From an uncultured Sulfitobacter sp. (lineage in GTDB: Bacteria; Pseudomonadota; Alphaproteobacteria; Rhodobacterales; Rhodobacteraceae): a stretch of DNA of 64,000 nucleotides. How positions within the stretch are numbered: position 1 is the stretch's first letter; every line of letters starts with the position of its first letter. Positions 58,096-64,000 of this stretch are shown here, one piece after another. The position numbers and the translations under genes were made by a program. The notes beneath the pieces were generated by a model, which was not told the origin of the DNA, did no database searches, and saw nothing but the letters and a program-made list of their open reading frames with translations. The stretch is from NCBI GenBank assembly GCA_905182645.1, contig CAJJCJ010000008.1, positions 62,001-126,000 on the forward strand, given 5' to 3'.

Positions 58096-58278
58096 TCGCG
58101 CCACGTGCGCCGCAAATTGGCAATCGTTGCGTGTGTTCGTATTGTGGACGCCTGTTTTATAAGGTGAAACCGTATCTATTGACGCGTTTTGATAGGCAAC
58201 ACTGGGAGGGCCGCATTGGCCCAATAAATAACGATAGGCCGCAACGTCGGCCGCACGGAACATTTAGGGGCAGACCAC

Positions 58279-61200
58279 ATGAAGATCGAACGGAATTTCA
58301 CCAAAGCAGGCCAAGACGCCTACGCCGCACTTAATTTTAAATCGACGACGTCGGAAATTCGTAATCCGGACGGTACGATTGTCTTTAAACTTGATAATTG
58401 CGAAATTCCTGATGGTTGGAGCCAAGTGGCCTCTGATGTGATTGCTCAAAAGTATTTTCGCAAGGCGGGCGTTCCGTCTGAGATGAAGAAAGTTAAAGAA
58501 AAGGGCGTTCCTGAGTTTCTGTGGCGTTCAGTTTCTGTTGAAGGCGCAACGTTTGACGGTGAAACGTCTGCGCGTCAGGTGTTTGACCGCCTTGCCGGTG
58601 CTTGGACGTATTGGGGTTGGAAGGGTGGCTATTTCAGCACTGAAGACGACGCCCAGACCTATTTTGATGAAATGCGTTATATGTTGGCGACCCAGCGCGC
58701 TGCGCCCAATTCCCCACAGTGGTTCAACACCGGTTTGCACTGGGCCTACGGTATCGATGGTCCAGCCCAAGGCCACCACTATGTTGACTATAAGACTGGC
58801 AAACTGACCAAGTCCACGTCGAGCTATGAGCATCCGCAGCCACACGCTTGCTTTATTCAGTCCGTTGCCGACGATCTGGTGAACGAGGGTGGCATCATGG
58901 ACCTATGGGTCCGTGAAGCGCGCCTGTTCAAGTACGGTTCCGGTACTGGTACAAACTTCTCGTCCCTGCGCGGCGCTGGCGAAAGCCTGTCGGGTGGTGG
59001 CAAGTCGTCTGGTCTGATGGGGTTCTTAAAAATCGGTGACCGCGCAGCTGGTGCGATCAAATCGGGTGGCACAACACGTCGTGCAGCCAAAATGGTTATC
59101 GTTGATGCCGACCACCCTGATATCGAAGAGTTCATCAACTGGAAGGTCATCGAGGAGCAGAAAGTTGCATCCATCGTGGCCGGGTCCAAGATGCACGAAC
59201 GTCACCTGAACGCGATTTTTGCGGCGATTAAAGCATGGGACGGCGCCATTGCTGATGCCTACGACACTAAGGTGAACTCTGGTCTTCAAGGTGCTGTTCG
59301 TGAAGCAAAAAAAGCATGTATCCCTGAAACATATGTCAAGCGAGTATTGGACTACGCAAAGCAGGGTCACACGTCGATCGAATTTCCGACATATGATACT
59401 GATTGGGACTCTGAGGCCTATTCGTCCGTCTCCGGCCAAAATTCTAACAACTCTATTCGCGTTACGGATGCTTTCTTAAAAGCTGTCGAGAACGACGAAG
59501 ATTGGAAGCTGCGCAACCGCAAAAACGGTGAAGTCGCCAAGATCATCAGCGCACGTGATTTGTGGGAACAAGTCGGTCACGCTGCATGGGCCTGTGCCGA
59601 TCCGGGCATTCAGTACCATGATACGGTCAACGCATGGCACACCTGCCCAGAGGATGGCGAAATTCGCGGGTCTAACCCATGTTCCGAATATATGTTCTTG
59701 GACGACACGGCATGTAACCTCGCATCCATGAACTTGCTGACCTTCTATAAGGACGGCGAATTTCAGATCGAAGACTATATGCACGCCACACGTCTGTGGA
59801 CTGTTACCCTCGAAATTTCCGTCATGATGGCGCAATTCCCATCCAAGGAGATCGCGCAGCGGTCCTATGACTTCCGCACACTTGGTCTTGGTTATGCCAA
59901 CATCGGTGGTTTGCTGATGAACATGGGCTTTAGTTATGACAGTGTCGAAGGCCGCGCGATGGGTGCCGCCTTAACCGCGATTATGACTGGCGTGTCTTAC
60001 GCGACATCCGCCGAAATGGCTGGCGAGCTGGGTCCGTTCCCCGGATACGCCAAGAATGATGAGCATATGTTGCGTGTTATTCGTAACCACCGTCAGGCCG
60101 CACTTGGTTTGGATGACGGCTATGAAGATTTGGCGATTAAGCCAGTGCCGCTGGATCACGCAAACTGCCCCGATATTCGTCTTGCTGGCATCGCAGTCAG
60201 CGCATGGGACGAAGCATTGGAGCTTGGCGAGAAAAACGGCTACCGCAATGCTCAGGTGTCCGTGATTGCCCCAACAGGCACAATTGGTCTGGTTATGGAT
60301 TGCGATACCACAGGCATCGAGCCTGACTTTGCTCTGGTGAAATTCAAGAAACTTGCTGGTGGCGGTTACTTTAAAATCATCAACCAGTCGGTACCTGCCG
60401 CGCTAACAAAGCTTGGTTATGGCTCTGCGCAAGTTGAAGAGATCATTGCGTATGCAGTTGGACATGGTTCAATCGGGCAAGCGCCTTCGATCAACCACAC
60501 ATCGTTAATCGGTCACGGCTTTGGTCAGGCGGAAATCGACAAAATCGAAGGCGCGCTGAAAGCCGCATTTGATATCCGCTTTGTGTTCAACCAATGGACG
60601 TTGGGTGAGGAGTTCTGCACAAAAACGCTGGGTATCCCTGCGATGAAGCTGAACGACCCGACGTTTGACCTGTTGCGTCACTTGGGTTTCTCCAAGGCCG
60701 AGATTGAGGCCGCGAATGACCACGTTTGCGGGACCATGACATTGGAAAACGCGCCGCATCTGCAAGAAGAGCACTATTCAGTTTTCGATTGCGCCAATCC
60801 ATGCGGGAAAACAGGTAAGCGATACCTGAGTGTTGATAGTCACATTCACATGATGGCCGCCGCACAATCGTTCATCTCTGGCGCGATCTCTAAGACGATC
60901 AACATGCCAAATGACGCGACAATCGAGGACTGTCAGAAAGCATACGAGTTGTCTTGGTCTTTGGGTGTTAAAGCAAACGCACTGTACCGCGATGGTTCCA
61001 AATTGTCCCAACCATTGGCTGCATCCTTGGTTGAAGATGACGATGAGGCAGCAGAAATCTTAGAGTCCGGCAACGCACACGAGAAAGCCCGCGTTCTGGC
61101 CGAAAAAGTGGTCGAGAAGATCATCGTCAAAGAGATTCGCAACCGCGAACGTGAAAAGATGCCACAGCGCCGCAAGGGGTACACCCAAAAGGCAATCGTC

Positions 61201-61929
61201 GGTGGCCACAAGGTTTACCTGCGGACTGGCGAATACGAGGGCGGGCAGCTTGGTGAAATTTTCATTGATATGCACAAAGAGGGCGCTGGTTTCCGTGCGA
61301 TGATGAACAACTTTGCAATCGCCGTGTCCGTTGGCTTGCAATATGGTGTGCCGCTGGAAGAGTTTGTTGATGCATTCACTTTCACCAAATTCGAGCCAGC
61401 GGGCATGGTCCAAGGTAACGACAGTATTAAGAACGCAACGTCGATCCTTGATTACATCTTCCGTGAATTGGCCGTATCGTATCTTGACCGCACCGATCTG
61501 GCCCACGTTAAGCCAGAAGGTGCTGCGTTTGACGATATCGGCCGTGGCGAAATGGAAGGGGTGTCCAACGTCGCAACGCCGTCAGAGGCTGCAGCATCCA
61601 AATCATTGGAAGTTCTGCGTCAGATCAGTTCCACGGGGTACTTGCGCAAGCGGATGCCACAAGAATTGATCGTTCTGCAGGGTGGCCAAGCCACAGCGAT
61701 GCTTGATCCGGTTGCTGAGGTCACCGAAACAATGGAAAATGTCGCCGTCGCAGCTGAAACATCTTTGTCGAGCGGCACTACAACTGCCGCCGGCTTCTCG
61801 TTGCGTGATAAGGCCAAGATGCAAGGTTACGAAGGCGATCCATGTGGAGAGTGCGGCAACTATACGCTGGTCCGCAACGGAACATGCATGAAGTGCAACA
61901 CCTGCGGTGGGACATCCGGTTGTAGCTAA
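58279..61929 (+). CDS. nrdJ: adenosylcobalamin-dependent (class II) ribonucleotide reductase, long form
   Basis: Makes deoxyribonucleotides with coenzyme B12, independent of oxygen. The 1216-residue protein is the long NrdJ form. Blocks: [15 protein letters not shown] (about residues 142-156), [19 protein letters not shown], the catalytic loop [24 protein letters not shown] (active-site Asn-Pro-Cys-Ser-Glu), and [28 protein letters not shown]. The C-terminal domain has the cysteine-rich tail [25 protein letters not shown], which relays electrons. AGGGG lies just before the ATG. It is intact and is followed by a structured region and a strong terminator. Confidence 0.96.
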   Translation: MKIERNFTKAGQDAYAALNFKSTTSEIRNPDGTIVFKLDNCEIPDGWSQVASDVIAQKYFRKAGVPSEMKKVKEKGVPEFLWRSVSVEGATFDGETSARQVFDRLAGAWTYWGWKGGYFSTEDDAQTYFDEMRYMLATQRAAPNSPQWFNTGLHWAYGIDGPAQGHHYVDYKTGKLTKSTSSYEHPQPHACFIQSVADDLVNEGGIMDLWVREARLFKYGSGTGTNFSSLRGAGESLSGGGKSSGLMGFLKIGDRAAGAIKSGGTTRRAAKMVIVDADHPDIEEFINWKVIEEQKVASIVAGSKMHERHLNAIFAAIKAWDGAIADAYDTKVNSGLQGAVREAKKACIPETYVKRVLDYAKQGHTSIEFPTYDTDWDSEAYSSVSGQNSNNSIRVTDAFLKAVENDEDWKLRNRKNGEVAKIISARDLWEQVGHAAWACADPGIQYHDTVNAWHTCPEDGEIRGSNPCSEYMFLDDTACNLASMNLLTFYKDGEFQIEDYMHATRLWTVTLEISVMMAQFPSKEIAQRSYDFRTLGLGYANIGGLLMNMGFSYDSVEGRAMGAALTAIMTGVSYATSAEMAGELGPFPGYAKNDEHMLRVIRNHRQAALGLDDGYEDLAIKPVPLDHANCPDIRLAGIAVSAWDEALELGEKNGYRNAQVSVIAPTGTIGLVMDCDTTGIEPDFALVKFKKLAGGGYFKIINQSVPAALTKLGYGSAQVEEIIAYAVGHGSIGQAPSINHTSLIGHGFGQAEIDKIEGALKAAFDIRFVFNQWTLGEEFCTKTLGIPAMKLNDPTFDLLRHLGFSKAEIEAANDHVCGTMTLENAPHLQEEHYSVFDCANPCGKTGKRYLSVDSHIHMMAAAQSFISGAISKTINMPNDATIEDCQKAYELSWSLGVKANALYRDGSKLSQPLAASLVEDDDEAAEILESGNAHEKARVLAEKVVEKIIVKEIRNREREKMPQRRKGYTQKAIVGGHKVYLRTGEYEGGQLGEIFIDMHKEGAGFRAMMNNFAIAVSVGLQYGVPLEEFVDAFTFTKFEPAGMVQGNDSIKNATSILDYIFRELAVSYLDRTDLAHVKPEGAAFDDIGRGEMEGVSNVATPSEAAASKSLEVLRQISSTGYLRKRMPQELIVLQGGQATAMLDPVAEVTETMENVAVAAETSLSSGTTTAAGFSLRDKAKMQGYEGDPCGECGNYTLVRNGTCMKCNTCGGTSGCS

Positions 61930-62051
61930 GTAGAGGTCGGACCATCGGTCCTCTATAACAGAGTGCTTGTCCCAAGTTTGGGCAAATCTGCTTTCAAGCA
62001 GAAAAAAACGAAGAATTGGAATCTGGAGTGGGTGCGCTCGCTCTCGGTGCA

Positions 62052-62101
62052 GATCGGGTCACAGGTAAAAAACGTCGAGCGGTATAATCACGAACCCGAT
62101 C
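62052..62101. other. long-range hairpin in the nrdJ 3' region
   Basis: GATCGGGT (62052-62059) pairs with ACCCGATC (62094-62101), enclosing 34 bases, immediately before the strong terminator at 62115. Between the nrdJ stop and this point there are further small hairpins (GAGGTCGGACCATCGGTCCTC near 61934). A structured 3' untranslated region or small RNA is possible; no family is recognised. Confidence 0.35.
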
Positions 62102-62114
62102 AGCAAAACTAACG

Positions 62115-62140
62115 GGGTCCCTTCGGGGGCCCTTTTTTTT
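62115..62140 (+). terminator. strong intrinsic terminator with TTCG loop
   Basis: GGGTCCC (62115-62121), TTCG loop, GGGGCCC (62126-62132), then eight T. One G-T pair in the stem. It probably ends the nrdJ transcript or a small RNA within its 3' region. Confidence 0.9.
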
Positions 62141-62313
62141 GGGTTGGGCCAAAGCTGAATAAATTGCGGTTGTTGATTGGATTTTTCAGGTTCAGGAGGG
62201 GGCAATCAGCGGATACTAAACGTGCCATAGTTAATACCTCACCTCAATAAATTGATCCGGCGAATTCAGACAGTGTAACCGGATGTGTTCAACCCAAAGG
62301 GAGGTATACGAGA

Positions 62314-62457
62314 ATGGCAATGCGTCAGAGCTTTTTTACATACATTTATTACTTTGGGCGCGCGTGGCGTTGCGCGGTGACAAGTGCGGAAAATCTAGCC
62401 CGACTGGGGACCCTGTGGGTAGCACAGGACAAATCCATAAAGTCTCGTAGTGATTGA
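62314..62457 (+). CDS. unrecognised 47-residue small ORF with strong ribosome binding site
   Basis: AAGGGAGG at 62297-62304 stands 9 bases before ATG 62314; the frame runs 47 residues to TGA 62455-62457. The product begins MAMRQSFFTYIYYFGRAWRC, is aromatic and basic at the start, and ends LWVAQDKSIKSRSD. There is no clear membrane helix. No family is recognised. It lies in the accessory zone between nrdJ and the second RNR remnant. The ribosome binding site is the main evidence that it is real. Confidence 0.45.
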   Translation: MAMRQSFFTYIYYFGRAWRCAVTSAENLARLGTLWVAQDKSIKSRSD

Positions 62458-62905
62458 CAGAGCCCGGGGGAATGCCGGTATCTGGTTGTCATTGGCCGGC
62501 GCTCCGTTTTGCGGGATATATTTTGACTTATCCGTCTCAATTTGAGAACCAAGAGCTCAACAGGGCGCTGGTATGTTTGAATTTCATCGAAGTCTGATTC
62601 TGATCGGCCGGCTAGATTGAAAATGCCGTTATTCGTTTTCTATTGAAGAAAAACGCCCGTCATGAAATTCTTTGCATGATCAGACCCAGACCTGACCTTC
62701 GCGATCATCGTAAACCACAATGGTACTATGGTATGCCTCCCCAATACCCTCGTAAAGATACCTATATAGCCCGCCATTTATGTGACGATGGGTCGGTTCC
62801 CAGGATGCGGAGTGCAGCTTGCATTGGGACTCAATGATGTTGTGATCTGTTTGTTTTCGGCGGGATATTTTTACAACAAACCCGAAAATCCTCATGATTC
62901 GTGGG
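62458..62905. other. 447-base gap with no recognised gene
   Basis: Several stops in all frames and no ribosome binding site with a plausible frame behind it. A minus-strand frame of about 77 codons (62680-62913) was examined; its product does not resemble the C-terminus of class II RNR or anything else I know. The composition looks more AT-rich than the core genes by eye. Confidence 0.4.
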
Positions 62906-63774
62906 CTAAGCATTTGATAAAATTGTTCCGGTTATCGCGTTGGGCCGAAAAGTTGTGAAACCTTTGCAACCTTTGCAACCAGCGGAATAGGCGTGCAAAT
63001 ATAAATTTTCAAAGTCACGAAACGAAATATCCTCTGGGTAGTTTACTGTTTTTGAAATTCCGCTATCGACCCATTTTTGCGCGGCTGCTTGCATGTTTAC
63101 ATGCTCCTCCGGCGACAAGTCGTCGACGGTCACGAATGTCTCGGGGAGAGGTGTGTTCTTTCCATAAAGGTTTCGAAACACCCCAGCGGCATAATCGACT
63201 ATTTTTTCGGATGCGGTACCTCCCATCGGGTAAGGTAATTTTTCGGTGAAATTCGACCGAAAATACAGGTTCAATTCCAGACGATACATTGCCCGCAAAA
63301 AGGGAAGTTATGCCGGTAGGCGCAATCGTCGTGACGAGGCTGTTGCGGAGCCCAAAAAGTTCAATCTCTTTTTGCACATGTGGACTTAGACGGCAAATAT
63401 TGTGATTTACCAGATGCTGCTCTTTGCTAAATTTTGGAAAATTACCGCGTTCCTCTGCCAACTTGGAAGAGGCTAGATAGGCGGAGTTTTGGATCGTCTG
63501 CATCCACTTCCCCAGCATGGATCTGGCCTTTTCTGACCCATAACGCACATCTAGCATTACAAGAGTATCTGCCACGCCAGTCACACCGATGCCTATCCGC
63601 CGCTTACTTAGTGCCTCGGATTTCTGAGCATCCAGCGGGTAACGTGATGCGTCGAGCGTGTTGTCTAACATGCGGACTGAGATTGATGCCAAATGCTCCA
63701 GTTGTGGCAGATCAAGAGATGCTTCGGGCGTGAAGGGAGCGTGGACCAACCGAGCATGATTAATTGAAGCAAGC
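62906..63774 (-). pseudogene. remnant of a second class II ribonucleotide reductase
   Basis: Reading leftwards from 63774: LASINHARLVHAPFTPEASLDLPQLEHLASISVRMLDNTLDASRYPLDAQKSEALSKR is interrupted here for length; it continues RIGIGVTGVADTLVMLDVRYGS, and SLVTTIAPTGITSLFAGNVSSGIEPVF. These match the shorter B12-dependent RNR family, not the intact nrdJ next door. Near 63230 the frame shifts by one base after LPDG and goes on GTASEKIVDYAAG, TVDDLSPEEHVNMQAAAQKWVDS, ISKTVNYPEDISF and CKGFTTFRPNAITGTIL, with a stop at 62906. The N-terminal half is missing: an IS3-type element end abuts at 63775. Dead gene. Confidence 0.82.
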
Positions 63775-64000
63775 TGGACCTGTCCCGCTTTCGTGCCGCT
63801 CCGAGTGCTCGTTTAAGCCACCTTTAGTTCGAAGGCGACACGGCTTTTCCAGCCCAGTGCTGAGTGTCGGCGGCGTGGATTGTAAATCCATTGATGTATT
63901 CGATGATTGCCACCTCAGCCTGTCTGCGTGTATCCTATGACCTGCGCCAGATCAGTTCGGCCTTGATAGTTTTGAAGAAGGTTTCGACTGCTGCGTTATC
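63775..64000 (-). mobile_element. end of an IS3-family insertion sequence with a damaged transposase
   Basis: The element's terminal repeat appears to begin TGGACCTGTCCCG at 63775. Read leftwards from the window edge, the transposase C-terminus is DNAAVETFFKTIKAELIWRRS, then a TAG where family members have Trp, then DTRRQAEVAIIEYING. Here one base is lost: the usual IYNPRRRHSALGWKSRVAFELKVA is found in the next frame, ending at about 63813. The stop and frameshift make this copy non-functional, at least in the part seen. The rest of the element lies outside the window. Confidence 0.8.

Noticed and set aside
57756-58278. Cobalamin riboswitch upstream of nrdJ
   Set aside because: No B12-box core (GCCACTG with the flanking GGGA/CCTGCC pattern) was seen in the gap; nrdJ uses B12 but that alone is not evidence.
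61995-62013. Hairpin CTGCTTTCAAGCAG followed by A run as a terminator
   Set aside because: On the plus strand the stem is followed by A, not T, and on the minus strand there is no gene whose transcript would end there.
62680-62913. Minus-strand frame as the C-terminal tail of the second RNR
   Set aside because: It does not match the expected tail, and the RNR remnant already stops at 62906.
1-64000. CRISPR array or toxin-antitoxin or restriction system
   Set aside because: No regularly spaced direct repeats and no recognisable Cas, toxin, antitoxin or restriction genes were found.

Overview
The window reads as a chromosomal stretch of an alphaproteobacterium of the Rhodobacteraceae (Roseobacter group). 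The pointers are: the trpGDC-moaC-moeA-lexA run, zapA preceded by a coiled-coil gene, bolA-grxD beside purL, a gene-transfer-agent (GTA) type endolysin/holin pair after argC, a GTG-started comEC, a long B12-dependent ribonucleotide reductase (nrdJ), and two LexA boxes of the alphaproteobacterial direct-repeat form GTTC-N7-GTTC. Assignments come from reading the sequence and from family knowledge; no database search was run.

Layout. 1-6150: end of an AsmA-like gene, queA, an MFS transporter, a DUF924 protein and a PAS/GAF/GGDEF gene split by an in-frame TGA. 6231-10587: a frameshifted lpdA and uvrA with a LexA box. 10574-16988 (minus): a valine/isobutyrate catabolic group (MmgE/PrpD, mmsB, 3-hydroxyisobutyryl-CoA hydrolase, isobutyryl-CoA dehydrogenase, then a cupredoxin and mmsA), with a divergent LysR gene. 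18024-23884: CBS protein, coaD, two GAPDH genes separated by a 47-residue membrane protein, and tkt; LacI-type operator palindromes lie before both GAPDH genes. 24133-28029: coiled-coil gene, zapA, a possible structured RNA, grxD, bolA, purL. 28309-34699: LysR regulator, a fused indolepyruvate ferredoxin oxidoreductase, murI, argC.

34963-37290 is the most unusual stretch. A GTA-type lysis cassette (broken endolysin, intact holin, small coiled-coil membrane protein) is followed by wreckage that I identify as decayed ccmF and ccmH (cytochrome c maturation). An intact enoyl-CoA hydratase gene comes next. 38341-44000 holds gltA, gltX, a frameshifted comEC and lexA. 44073-53033 (mostly minus) holds moeA, moaC, trpC, trpD, trpG, a divergent polysaccharide deacetylase gene on the plus strand, trpE and a PpiD-like chaperone. 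53128-57714 holds an aminotransferase, gpt, fabI, pdxH, a double cold-shock-domain protein, a DUF192 protein and tRNA-Pro(TGG). 58279-61929 is intact nrdJ with a candidate NrdR box. From 62100 to the end lies an accessory zone: a strong terminator, an unrecognised 47-residue ORF, the remnant of a second class II ribonucleotide reductase, and the end of a decayed IS3-family element that truncates it.

Broken genes are unusually frequent: an in-frame stop (GGDEF gene), single-base shifts (lpdA, comEC, endolysin, second RNR), heavy decay (ccmF, ccmH) and a damaged transposase. The shifts in lpdA and comEC fall in short homopolymer runs and could be sequencing errors. The ccmF/ccmH loss and the second RNR remnant involve large deletions and several lesions and cannot be explained that way.
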